Below the pieces are notes generated by a model. That model worked only from the letters and a program-made list of their open reading frames with translations. It ran no database searches and was not told the origin of the DNA. A stretch of DNA of 64,000 nucleotides, from assembly GCA_032871835.1 (NCBI GenBank), contig CM065295.1:24996501-25060500 (forward strand). The letters run 5' to 3'. The stretch comes from Dipteronia dyeriana. Taxonomy: Eukaryota; Streptophyta; Magnoliopsida; Sapindales; Sapindaceae. Numbering within the stretch: position 1 is the first letter of the stretch; every line of letters begins with the position of its first letter. This document shows positions 10,241 through 21,424 of the stretch, in pieces. The translations under genes were made by a program, and so were the position numbers.

Positions 10241-11635
10241 AAGGGAACTATTTCCATTCCCGGATTACCCTCATTGTCAAATGCTTTGTATGTTGATGGT
10301 CTAAAAGCTAACTTGATAAGCATTTCACACCTTAGTGATGATGGTCTCTCCGTCTTGTTTAGGGAAAATGATTGCTCTATCCTATTGCCTAATGGACAAA
10401 CCTTGTTAAAGGGTATGAGATCTAGTGACAATTGCTATTGTCTTGAGGCTAGAAGTGTTTCTTGTAATGTATCCAAGGATGAACAAATAGAGTTATGGCA
10501 TGAAAGACTTGGTCACATGAACTTTAAGGATTTAAGAATCTTAGAAAAGTTCAATGTTGTGCGAGGCCTTGTCAAGCTTGGGAAAAAGTTTAATGGTGCT
10601 TGTGGACCTTGTCAACAAGGGAAGCAAACCAAAAGTATGCATAAAAAGGGCAAGTACATATCCACTAAGGAACCTCTAGAGCTGCTCCACATGGATCTAA
10701 TGGGTCCTATGAAAATCGAGAGTTTAGGTGGATAGAGGTACATTTTTGTGTGTGTAGATGATTTCTCTAGGTACACTTGGACTTATTTTCTTAGAGAAAA
10801 ATCTGAAACTTTTGACAAGTTCAAGATGCTTTGTTCTAAAATTCAAAATGAAATGAACTCCAAGATTAAAAGCATTAAGAGAATTAAGAGTGATCATGGG
10901 AAGGAATCTGAGAATGCCCATTTTGAAAACTTTTGCAATAGTCTAGGCATCTCTCATGAGTTTTCGGCTCCTAGGACACCTCAACAAAATGGAGTTGTTG
11001 AGAGGAAAAATAGGGTTCTTCAAGAAATGGCTCGTGTGATGTTGCTTAGCAATAATGTCCCCAGGAATCTTTAGGCCGAAGCCGTCAATACGGCATGCTA
11101 CATAGGAAATAGAGTCTTTCTTAGGCCCCACACTAGGTAAACCTCCTATGATTTATGGAAAGGTAGAAAGCTAAATGTTATCTACTTCCACACCTTTGGA
11201 AGCAAATGCTACATTTTGAATGACCGTGATCAACTTGGAAATTTTGATGCTAAGAGTGATGAGGGTATATTCATTGGTTATGCCTTGAATAGTAGAGCCT
11301 ATAGAGTTTTCAATCTAAGGACTAGGACCGTAATGGAATCATTTAATGTTGTCATTGATGATACTAGGCTCAAAACTAGTGACCATGAGGAGGAGGTAGA
11401 TCTAGTTAATGACTCCCCTTTGGAGAAAGTAGTTGACATCTCTAATATTGAAAAGGCTAATCTTGATGATGACATAGCACAACTTAGTGACAAGATTCCT
11501 AACTTGGACTCAAAATAACCTGCTCCATGGGTTATGAAACTTCATGACAAAGATGACATTATTGGTGAGGTTAGTGAGGGTGTTAGGACTAGATGTCAAA
11601 TGGCTAATCTAATTAGCTACACTTGTTACACCTCT
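10241..11635 (+). pseudogene. Sirevirus-like pre-integrase and integrase
   Basis: Continuing in the protease frame: NALYVDGLKANLISIS, then the zinc-binding part with LWHERLGHMN and CGPCQQGKQ (H-H-C-C), then the catalytic core with LHMDLMGP, VDDFSRYTW, IKSDHG and APRTPQQNGVVERKN, which hold the D, D and E positions. After the core come the C-terminal signatures TFGSKCYILNDRDQLGNFD and SDEGIFIGYALNSRAYRVFN. In-frame stops lie near 10733, 11072, 11138 and 11516; two stand where tryptophan or lysine is usual (NL-stop-AEA, TR-stop-TSYDLW). Same frame throughout, so decay is by point change rather than indels here. Confidence 0.92.
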
Positions 11636-13161
11636 TAAATAGAACCCAAGAAAATTGATAGAGCATTAAAGATTGAATTTTGGGTTCTTGCCATGCAAGA
11701 AGAGCTTAACCAATTTGAAAGGAATGAGGTTTGGACTCTAGTTCCTAGGCCCAAGAACACCAATGTGATAGGCACCAAGTGAGTATATAGGAACAAATCC
11801 GATGAGGATGGCAACATTGTGCGAAACAATGCTAGGCTTGTAGCACAAAGATACTCTCAAATTGAGGGTATTGACTTTGAGGAGACATTTGCTCTCGTTG
11901 CTACGATTGAGTCCATTAGGCTTTTTTATCCATTTCTTGTTTGTACAAGTTCAAATTATATCAAATGGATGTTAAGAGTGCCTTTCTCAATGGTTTCTTG
12001 CAAGAGGAAGTATTTGTTGAGCAACCTAAAGGGTTTGTAGATCCTCACCACCCTAATCATGTCTATCATCTCAAGAAAGCTTTATATGGGTTGAAACAAG
12101 CACCAAGAGCTTGGTATGAGCGTCTCACCCAATATCTCATAGATAATGGTTACACTAGTGTTGACAAGACTCTATTCATCAAGAAAGACAAGAATGAGCT
12201 CTTTATAGCTCAAATCTATATTGATGATATAGTCTTTGGCTCCACAAATGACATCAAAGTCCAACAATTTGTTGATTTCATGTCTCATGAGTTTGAGATA
12301 AGCCTTTTTGGTGAGTTGAGTTACTTTCTAGGTTTACAAATTAAGCAAATGGATGATGGGATTTTCACATCTCAAGCTAAATATGCCAAAAACCTAGTGA
12401 AGAAATTTGGCCTTGAAAGTGCCAAACATTGTGATACACCTATGAGCACCACTTTGAAGCTAAGCAAGGATGCTAGTGGTAAGAGTGTGGACCAAACCTT
12501 ATATCGTGGCATGATTGGTAGCTTGCTCTATTTCACCGCAAGTAGGCCTAATATCTCTTTTAGTATGGGTGTGTGTGCTAGGTACCAATCGGATCCCAAG
12601 GAGTCCCATCTCTCTTCTGTTAAGAGAATCATTCGCTATGTGAATGGGACTTCTAATTATGGAATTTGGTACTCTTTTGACACTAATGCTAGTCTTGTAG
12701 GCTTTAGTGATGCAGATTGGGCAGGAAATTGTGATGATAGGAAAAGTACATCGGGCGGTTGGTTTTTCTTTGGAAATAACCTTGTTTCTTGGTTTTGCAA
12801 GAAGCAAAATTCGATTTCCTTGTTCACGGCTGAGGCTAAATACATTGCTGCTGGGAGTGGATGCACACAACTCCTTTGGATTAAGGAAATGCTAGTTGAC
12901 TATAGATTCAGTCAAGGTACTCTTACTCTATTTTGTGATAACATGAGTGCAATTAATATTTCGAAGAATCCGGTTCAGCATTCTAGGACTAAGCATATTT
13001 TCATTCGTTATCATTTCGTTAGAGAACTAGTTGAGAGCAAATGCATTGTACTTGAGCATGTAGGTACAAATGATCAACTAGCGGATCTATTTACTAAACC
13101 CTTAGATGCTACTCGATTCAAGACTCTTAGTAGATCTATTGGGATTTGTTTAATGGAGTGA
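11636..13161 (+). pseudogene. Sirevirus-like reverse transcriptase and RNase H
   Basis: RT starts around WVLAMQEELNQFERNEVWTL, with ARLVAQRYSQ and DFEETFALVA, then a frameshift near 11925-11940, then [12 protein letters not shown] (first catalytic Asp), [18 protein letters not shown] and YIDD at 12217-12228. RNase H follows with [28 protein letters not shown] and LFCDNMSAI (D-E-D) and the end signature [12 protein letters not shown] and [10 protein letters not shown]. From 11941 to the stop at 13159-13161 the frame is fully open (407 codons). One earlier stop is in TK-stop-VYRNK, where W is usual. Confidence 0.94.
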
Positions 13162-14391
13162 TGTGTTGTGGTCTTTGACCCTATAAGGGGAACTCAAGCA
13201 AAGAGAGCTATTGTATACTTGTTGCATCCATTTTTTTTAAATGTTTATGATCCTTTATTGATTGCTTGAGTGGTTGCACTTAAATATTATATTGCATTTT
13301 CTTCAATAAGTGTGAACTTTGCTTTAATTACAATCCATGTCATATTTATGTTTAAACATGCATTTTTGGACTAGGATATCTACATAGGAAGCACATGTTG
13401 AATGACCTATAATTATCTCCACGACATGATGATTCTTTAATGACATGCCAATGAAAAATGATAAAGACTGAATTGTTGATTGCAATTGTTAAATGAAAAA
13501 AATTGTGTGAAAAGAAGCTAGTGAGATTAAAATGTTGTATCAATGTCTCTCTTTCTTTATTGGTTGAACATGGCTACTATCATACGGGTATCCTCCCAGA
13601 AAAATCAAATAGGGTGAAAAGTTGCTCATGCCATGTTTAGCTTATAAAGTTTGATATAGTGCCATTTAAAACATGAATCTATAAAACTCTATATCCTTGC
13701 TTCTCTCATGACAAATGGTGAAATTGGTTTGAATTATATTGGAAACCTTTGTCATTTGCTTGGCCAAATACCATTGTTTTTAGACTTGAATGCAACATGT
13801 CTTGTATACAAATCATTTTTTTGATTCATACATTTTCGTTCAAATAAATCTCTTTGTTTCTCTCCTATTAATAGAGTTGCATAAATGTGGCTTATATAAT
13901 TATGCAACAATCTTGTATGCTGTTTTCTTTCTTTGCCTGAGTGACCCGGTTGGGAACTTCTCCTTTGCCTATATCATGACAAAAAGGGGGAGTAGCATTG
14001 ACCTAGCATTGTGATGTTAAGAGAGTAGCATGTGTTGGCCTTGATAGGGAGCATTGCATAAGTAGTACTTGGTTTAGGGGGAGATTACATGTAGGGGGAG
14101 TAACCTTTTAAGGGGGAGCATTGCATGGTGCATTACTCATATTCTTATATGCAAATGCCTTTGTTTTATATTCACTTGATCATCTCACATGCACTAGGTT
14201 TGGAAAGTGTATTTGTGCTTGCCTTGTGTGTAGGGTTGATAGTTCTACAAGAGATACGAAAGATTGAAGATTGGAAGTTTTTTTTTATGATTATCTCTTT
14301 GTAATGTAGAATATCTTCCCAGTGTTTTATTTTGTTTTGTGAGGATCAATGTGAGTGGTGGTTTTGTCACGAAATAGCCAAAGGGGGAGAT
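13162..14391 (+). other. 3' noncoding region with repeated polypurine tracts
   Basis: No supportable gene. Six tracts of the type AAGGGGGAG lie at about 13981, 14046, 14076, 14093, 14110 and 14380; the last (AAAGGGGGAGAT, 14380-14391) touches the 3' LTR and should prime plus-strand synthesis. Repeated polypurine tracts upstream of the 3' LTR are a described feature of Sireviruses. Confidence 0.7.
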
Positions 14392-15961
14392 TATAAAGTC
14401 CTCAATTGTTGATTGGCTTATTTCGTGAACAAATCAAATTTTTGGGGTATTATGTAAGGGTAGCTTAGGCTCTCAAGACCTCAAGAGGAGAAGCACCAAA
14501 GGTAAAATTATTGAGCTTACTTAACTTGAAGAGATAGTTGCACACACTCACATATCCATGCATAACTCTTATTCTTATATGTTGAGTGGTTATACTTGTG
14601 TGCATTTTGATTTAAATGACTCTTGTTTGATATATTTGCATCTTGTAATTAAAGGTTCATGTCATGCTAGGCATTAGAATAAGATGCATGTTTCATCACT
14701 CTTGAACTTATTGAAATTGTATATTTGAGTGATTGAAAATAGACCTTGCGATGTGGTGAGCTACTCGACCAGTGCACCTCACCAGCGCAACATTCACAGT
14801 GGACCGCCGCTAGTCATGCGCCACTGAGCTATATTGCTGCACCTGCACGCAGTTGAAAATTTTGGGCATGCGCTACTCTTCTAGTGCAGCCTCACCAGTG
14901 CAAACATCCCAGAGAATCTGCGCTTGTGTTGCGCCACTCGTCCATCGCCTTTTATAAAAATAGGTTGTGCGCTGGTGGTGCGCTACTCGACCAACGCATG
15001 TCGGAAGTCGGAACATTTTTTCCAAAATGACCTCACTTTGTTTGGATCTTATATATATATAACTCAGTGCTTTAAGATCGTACAAGAGTTAAGAACATTA
15101 CATATTTTCCTTATAACACATTTCAAAGGAAAAACTCTTTCAGGAACTCATTTTGAATCACTCAAAGCTTTCCCATGTGCATCAAAAATTTATCTTGCAT
15201 AATCTAAGTTCATTTAGAGTGCATCTATGGATAGGATTGCTTCATCACATCTTGTTTGGTAAGTTCTTCACTACCTTCTTACAAGTTAAGTGTTTTACTT
15301 GCTAAACCTTCTCTTTAATTATTTGTATGCTCTTAGAAGATTTTCTAGATACAAATTCGAGATTGTTGTGATGCCATGATTGAGTGTTGTATTGTGACAG
15401 CTTCATAGGATTGTTTGATCTATGTTTAGCTAAGCTTCTTGATCATGTCATTTAGCTCTTGATATCTAGGATTGCATTAATTGTCATCTCATTATCCTAG
15501 ATAAGCATATAGGGTTTCCTAGCATTGTTTGTTCATTGAATATCATCATATATTCACTTAGGACATTTTATCTCTTCATTGAGAAGTAAGTCTTGTGTTG
15601 CTTCCGGGAGTAGGTAGCTTAAAGCACAAGCAAGATGAACTAGGTTCACTTATACCGGGATTAGGTAATGGTGGAGGATTAAACTGGGATTAGGTTGTAA
15701 TTCATTTATCACTAGTGGATTTGAGGTTCCAGTGTGGCGCACTCATCAGCCCGTGGTTTTTCCCATTTTGAGGGTTTCCACGTATATCTCAAGTGTTTTT
15801 ACTATTTTCGCATTTATTACACTTGTGGTATCTTTGTAACTAGATAGGGGTATTTTCGTCAAATTGACTCTTAACAAAAATTGGGTAAAAGTTAATTTAA
15901 ATCTATTCACCCCCCCCCCCCCCCCTCTAGATTAATATTTCACACCCTAATATTTGTTTCA
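14392..15961 (+). repeat. 3' LTR of the Sirevirus-like element
   Basis: Begins TATAAAGTCC and ends ...TTTGTTTCA. It pairs with 7699-9275 with scattered substitutions and small indels (one near 14450-14470, another near 14925-15005). The C run near its end (15910-15925) has 16 C against seven in the 5' LTR. Confidence 0.9.
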
Positions 15962-15966
15962 TCAAC

Positions 15967-16508
15967 CATGTTGTTGGTGAATGTGGGTGAATGTGATCTT
16001 CAAATTAATCTAGCACTTGATGTTTGATACCAACGTCTTATGCAAATTTAATGAGGATTCATGGAGGTGAAATACACAAAAATGAAGAAAAAAGAAAAAG
16101 AAAAAGAAAAAGAAAAAGTGATAAAAATAACATGATGCAAAATTCTAGGGGTGTAAATGTAAATATACATAAGTGTTGGGGAAAAAGTGCAAGTAATTAT
16201 AAATATAGAGGATAAAGTGAAAACATGATAATTATAGTGACATATATGCAAAAATAAAAAATAAAATGACCTATATGCAAATACAAACTAGATCTAAGCT
16301 AAAATGCAAATAAAAAGTTGAAGGACTAAAATGAAAAAATGTGATTAATGATTACAAGTGTTTTTTTTTTAAGTGGATGAAGTTTATGATTAAGATGAGT
16401 GATGTAAAGCTGAATACAAAATAAGAACAAAGAAATAAAAAAAAAATAGCAAAACTAAAATAAAATTAAGAAGAAATTATTTCTACAAAGAAAAGGGAAG
16501 ACTTACCT
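15967..16508 (-). pseudogene. Athila-like gag start and untranslated leader of copy A
   Basis: Continues the gag broken at 7698. On the minus strand the first part corresponds to the N-terminus of gag in copy B (around 53830-53892); the rest matches the leader at 53893-54345, AT-rich and without genes. A GAAAAA-type short repeat lies at about 16082-16118. Confidence 0.75.
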
Positions 16509-16525
16509 CCCTGGCAGCGGCGCCA
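16509..16525 (-). promoter_or_regulatory. Primer-binding site, tRNA-Asp type (Athila-like copy A)
   Basis: Plus strand CCCTGGCAGCGGCGCCA is one or two changes from the plant tRNA-Asp 3' end CCCCGGCAACGGCGCCA, so on the element strand it is the complementary primer site. It lies six bases inside the LTR boundary. Confidence 0.8.
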
Positions 16526-16531
16526 AAAACT

Positions 16532-17904
16532 TGACACGTCCTAAAGAAGTGTTCCTACTCCCAAGTATTAGAGTGTCATAGTAATAAATTAACCGGTAAG
16601 ACCGGGTCGAACCATAGGGAGGTTGTTCACTTGTCCTTGTAGAATTAAATATCTAGAATAATTACTAAGCTTGTTATAAAATGTAAATCAATTAAAATTA
16701 AAACTGGGGCTAAGGGATCCACTATTGGTAATTCAAATATGATCCAATAATTAATATTTAGTCCAGATTAATGGGAGGGTATTCCACTCCACTGACCACT
16801 CTTTGATAGATGTGGGTAAAAGTACTCACTGTACTAGACAACATCTGTCTGTCTACAGTGAGTCAAAACTCTACAAAGATTAGGGGGGATAAACCACTCT
16901 CTGATAGATATGGGTAAAAGTACCCACTGTGCTAGACAATATCTGTCTGTTTACAGTGAGTCAAAAACTCCACAAAGATTAGAGGGGAGAAACCACTCTC
17001 TGATAAATATGGGTAAGAGTACTCAATGTGCTAGACTATATCTGTCTATCTACAGTGAGTCAAAAAATCCACAAAAATCAGAGGGGAGAAATCAAAAAAA
17101 TAATAAACTTACCAAAATCAGATCATAGTTTCCATACCAACAGTATCACCTTTGGCCCTAGCTATATAAAATTAGCCAGACATAATTTAACTAGAAAATA
17201 GCTATTTTATTTAAACTGAGAATTTGAGAACAAAAGAGAGAGAATTTCACAAATCTAATATCATATTTGGATTCAGATTGTGTAAATTATGGGGGAGAGG
17301 TCCTCTATTTATACAAAATACGGAAGAAAATTGACCATTGGATGAATTTAGAATGGAGTGTCCAGATTACGCCCCGTGAAAGTCAATAGTGAACAGTGCA
17401 CCGGCTTTTAGAATATTATTCTCTGCAGCATGTGTACGGTGCACTCACGATTTAGGCCGATAGAAATGTGCCACATCATCGGTCAATAATCTTCTAGAAA
17501 GTCAACTATGAACAGTGCACCGACTTCTAAAATGTGATTCTCTGTAGCCGCGTGTATGGTGCACTCACAGTTTGGTCCAATAGTAATGTGCCACATCATT
17601 AGGAACAGTGAAAGTCAACTGTGAACAGTGAATAGTCAAAATTACAAAAATACCATTCATGGCCTTCCTGAACTTTTTGATGTTCTAAACTTGAAAACAA
17701 TGTTTGTTTTGCCATCTGACTTCTCCATAATTCTGAATTGATCGAATTACCTCTAAAATACAAAGAAAAATACATTGATTACTACACAAAACATTTATTT
17801 AAGCGAGCGAACGAAATTATATCTAAATTGGGGAATTAATCATATTGGAAGTGTAAAATGATGATAATATCCCTTAGTAAACATACACTTTTCAGTGTTA
17901 ATCA
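16532..17904 (-). repeat. Athila-like 5' LTR of copy A, complete
   Basis: Plus strand TGACACGTCC ... GTTAATCA, 1373 bp, matching 44174-45513 and 54369-55749. It has three ~98-bp subrepeats (starting about 16796, 16894 and 16993) against two in the copy B LTRs. A TATAAATA box on the minus strand lies at 17306-17313. Confidence 0.9.
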
Positions 17905-18879
17905 AATACCTCTTGGGAGGTTATTGCATGAAACATAAAGCTCAACTAAACTTGGAAGCCGTAGGTGTTCCAAAACACCTTCTCCCACTCAATTGTTCAA
18001 GGTATGTGATCGAATTCCATAGAATGATTTACCAAGTTATCGAGATGCCAATTAGATACCTTAACCATTCAATGCATGTTCATACGAAAAGAGATATATG
18101 AGTTGCACTCCTATTCTATATGCCATGTTATCGTAACAAAGACAAACAATGCAATATTTATGAAAATATAAATAGCTATAATTTCGGTCCATCCTAGAAA
18201 AACAATTAAAGTACAATTTTTGGAATACAAAAAACTCCTTTCTTACTGAACAAGTGTTCATGCGTCCATCGTTTGCGCACCCCTTGGCTGCCTTCCATGT
18301 GCGTGCGCACCCTACAACCCCATAAAGGGCTGCCAAGTGCAGCCCATGGTTTCCATAGGGCTATCGTGCACAGCCCATGCCACAACAATCGTGGCCGTAT
18401 GCTCATTCGCACGCACGTTTGTTGCTATAGCTCACATGGTCCCAAACTTGTTCCGGTTGCTTCCAGTTCTTCAAACCTTCATGTCTTCAATACTTGAATG
18501 TATTACACAAGAATTTTAAATAATAAAATACTGCAGTATTTTTAATACAATATTTTTAATACAATATTTTTCTGCAGTATTTTTAGTACAATAGCAAAAT
18601 AAAAAATAAAAACTTAACATCTACCAAGAAGGAAATTATGGTGATGGTAGGCCACTTTATTGTTACAATCCCAAAACAAAAATACAATGAAATTCTAGGA
18701 CCAACATTGAGCAATAACAAACCACATATTAAAACATATATATTTCCATACACTCCAATGTAAATATATATGTGAATACCTACAACACCTACAATGTCAT
18801 CTCTTTCTAAAACATGCATATTAACAATAAAAAGAAATAGATTCATGTACATATACATCAACTAATCAACGGTACAACA
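17905..18879 (+). other. Unassigned stretch between Athila-like copy A and a copia LTR
   Basis: No gene supported. The part around 18240-18440 is GC-richer than its surroundings. A 68-codon frame at 17895-18101 starts inside the LTR and has no recognised motif. The part next to 18880 is probably the leader of the minus-strand copia element whose primer site follows. Short AT-rich repeats (ATTTTTAATACAAT) occur at about 18535-18590. Confidence 0.4.
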
Positions 18880-18892
18880 TGCTCAGATACCA
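18880..18892 (-). promoter_or_regulatory. Primer-binding site, tRNA-iMet type, minus strand
   Basis: Plus strand TGCTCAGATACCA is one change from the initiator tRNA 3' end TGCTCTGATACCA. It stands two bases from the LTR edge, so the LTR to its right is a 5' LTR of a minus-strand copia element whose body is mostly missing. Confidence 0.75.
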
Positions 18893-18894
18893 AT

Positions 18895-21227
18895 TGTAGG
18901 GAAAAATCGATTCAAAAACGCAGCGGATGCGTAAAATTAGGATTTGGTATAATTAAAAACAAATTCCCTTTAATAGAAGGAACCTTAACCCTAGATTAAT
19001 TTATATATATTAAAAGTATTATACTTTTTTTCTCGTGACGATTGAACTAGCGTCGAATTGTATCCGTAAGATCTTCCAATCCAATCACAAACGTGAATCA
19101 CTTAGGAGTGTGGGCTTCCTTTCTTTAAATTGTATACCTGATGATGGAAACAAACAAAATATTTTTCTTTTGTTAGTCACAATAATCCTCTAAGAGAAAA
19201 CCCAAAGAATGTCTAGTCACTTATGAATTATCAATCTATTTGATTGATACTCGTGTGAACCCGATTCGATTTTCTACACCCCTTTTGATGTAAGTATACT
19301 AGTGTACTATTGAAAACAAAAATGTTCCCCTTTTCTCTTCTTGGCCGAATTCTCACACACCGATCTTTAGAGTTGGACAAATTTATCTAGACCAAGAACT
19401 GAATTCTCTACACTTAAAATTCCCCTTTGGCTGAAATTTACTCTCAGAAAATTTGCCATGGCCGAATTTTCTTCTTGTAAACTATGCTTGGCCAACATTT
19501 TCTTCTTCACTTAAAACATAGACTTGGCTGAATTCCTTGCCCTAATTTATTTAGGGTTGGCCGAATTCCTCTTGCCTTTAGTTTAGGAGACCTAATCCTC
19601 TCCTAAAAATGATTTACTTGGTGGACAAGAATCCTTTTCTTAGGTGGATTTACTTGGTGACAAAGAATCCTTTTCAAAGAAGAATTCTTTTCTACACCAA
19701 GATTCCTAATCCAACTAAAATAGTGTATTTATTCAATAACCAATTTTTGAATATAATTAAATTGTGACTAAATTAAAACTTCCTAATGTGACCAATTGTC
19801 AACTAGAGTTTTAATAAAAATCAAATACATCCTAATTTGACTAGATAAATAAATTCCTTTTATTTATCTACTTATCAAATATGGTATTTGATAATTATCA
19901 TATTACCAACAATAATATGACAATAGGAGACCTACTCCTACTAGGAAAAAGATTTTGACTTTTAATTAAATAATTAATTAACAAATTAATTAATTTCCAT
20001 TTAGTTAAATAATAAAATAAAAAACAATATAATAAGCTATTATATATAACCTTAGCCGCCCAAGCCAATATATATGGGCAAAATATTGTTTTTCCTATTT
20101 TATTAATCCATTGAACTTAAATAAAAAGTCCACATGTGAACTAGACCCGTTCTTAATAAAAGAAACAAGTCCACATGCCTTAATACAATTCTAGATGGAC
20201 CCATAAGTTGGTCCAGTAGAATATATCAAGTGATCTATACAAATTCGTGTGGATTAAGGATCTTGACAGGCTATCTAAATTTAAACTCGAATAGACATAA
20301 CCTAATCACAATCAACAAATGATTCAAATAGGTCTTATCTATTAATTTTAATTCATTCCACTAAAGAACTAAAATTGAACTCTTAAATTTTGAAAGAATA
20401 AGTTAATGTTGCTTATTCATACCCTTGACAATCTTAATAGAGAAAGTGTATCCTCGTGATGAATATCAGTAATCGCCAAGAGCTCATAGACCGCCTATAG
20501 CTCTCCAAGTTACCATATTTACTCATATGACCACATTTTGAACTTGGATATTTTGACTTGTCCAGAAGCCATATTTCGATAGACACTATTGAAAACTTAA
20601 CGTTATGATTTAATATTCAATACCTTAAAACATCCATATGATGGTATTCTACTCTCATTTAATAAATGGATCCACAATGTCCATATCTTTAAGTGAAGTC
20701 CTCTGTCGATTAACAAATGAATACCACCAAATTTTTGAGTATAGACTATGCTATATAATCTTACTCATTGATAGCTCAAATGATAACACTTGCAACCATA
20801 AGTCCATCATTTATCTCAGGATTGAGATAGACTCTCCGATTGTCTTCAAGTGAAAACTTTTATCCATTGACGGTTCTGGATAAAGTATCTCACTGTGATC
20901 TTATTCAATACACCTGGTGCACTAGATTCCTTTGCCCAAAGACATCACACTTTGATAATTTTAAACTCATCATAACACATTTGATCCCACTCAAATGCAA
21001 GCAAAATAACCTATAACTTTAACGAGATAAAGGTGCCCAACCTTTATCTTAAGTTGTGAATATTATTCAAGACTAACTAAAGAATTGTGTCTACCTCATA
21101 CATATCCAGATGGACGAACAATTCTTCTTTTCACATAGTCTTTTGACTTTATGATTATTTACTTTTGACAATTATAATAATTAAACTATACATTAATACA
21201 CTCTTGCAATCTAGCATAATCCACACA
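18895..21227 (-). repeat. Copia 5' LTR, about 2.3 kb
   Basis: Plus strand starts TGTAGGGAAAAATCG with AACGCAGCGGATGCG close by, a common look of copia LTR ends, and ends near ...AGCATAATCCACACA. The right-hand 0.9 kb is the homologue of 2152-3140. It lies immediately left of the internal region of the plus-strand pol-less family (21228 onward), where that region has lost its upstream part. No coding sequence. Confidence 0.75.
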
Positions 21228-21424
21228 ATGTTCACTTGTTCATCTTCTTATATATTGGCTTTCGTGGTATAATGGATCTTATGAGATGTTGCTTGTTGTT
21301 TTTTTCATGCATAATGATTCATTATATTATCATATGTTTTTATATGTATATTTTTTTTTTGTGACTAACTTACTTTGATTGTTCTCCACTCAATTTTTTG
21401 TTTAGTGCTTGTATACACTAGGTC
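21228..21424 (+). other. Internal sequence of the pol-less family, upstream of its last frame
   Basis: Matches 43467-43663 and, more loosely, 31595-31791. No gene. Confidence 0.6.

Larger units (their letters stand above)
7699..15961 (+). mobile_element. Sirevirus-like Ty1/copia element, 8.3 kb, inserted in Athila-like gag
   Basis: Two LTRs of about 1.57 kb bound a tRNA-iMet-type primer site, a pol pseudogene in protease-integrase-RT-RNaseH order (the copia order) and a terminal polypurine tract. Flanks read TCAGC (7694-7698) and TCAAC (15962-15966), a 5-bp target duplication with one change, and removing the element restores the Athila-like gag seen at 53805-53830. The RT box YIDDIVFGS, the extra zinc knuckle before protease and several copies of the polypurine tract upstream of the 3' LTR point to the Sirevirus side of copia. 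The gag core is missing, and pol carries at least six in-frame stops and one frameshift, so it is dead. Confidence 0.92.
3141..17904 (-). mobile_element. Athila-like Ty3/gypsy element, copy A, pol deleted, interrupted by a copia element
   Basis: The copy consists of a truncated 3' LTR (3141-4265), a 3' noncoding part, a LOG-like pseudogene, an unknown conserved frame, a gag remnant, a Sirevirus-like insertion (7699-15961), the gag start and leader, a tRNA-Asp primer site (16509-16525) and a complete 5' LTR (16532-17904). Order and direction match the complete copy at 44174-55749. Compared with that copy, everything between the integrase C-terminus and gag is missing (junction 7285-7289). It therefore cannot supply its own RT or integrase. 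No target duplication can be scored because the 3' LTR end is not in the window. Confidence 0.88.

Noticed and set aside
17895..18101. 68-codon frame (LLGGYCMKHKAQLNLEAVG...) as a gene
   Set aside because: It starts inside an Athila-like LTR, shows no known motif and has no copy or context supporting coding.
20638..20853. 71-codon frame in the copia LTR
   Set aside because: Lies wholly inside an LTR and is not kept open in the homologous part at 2480-2700.
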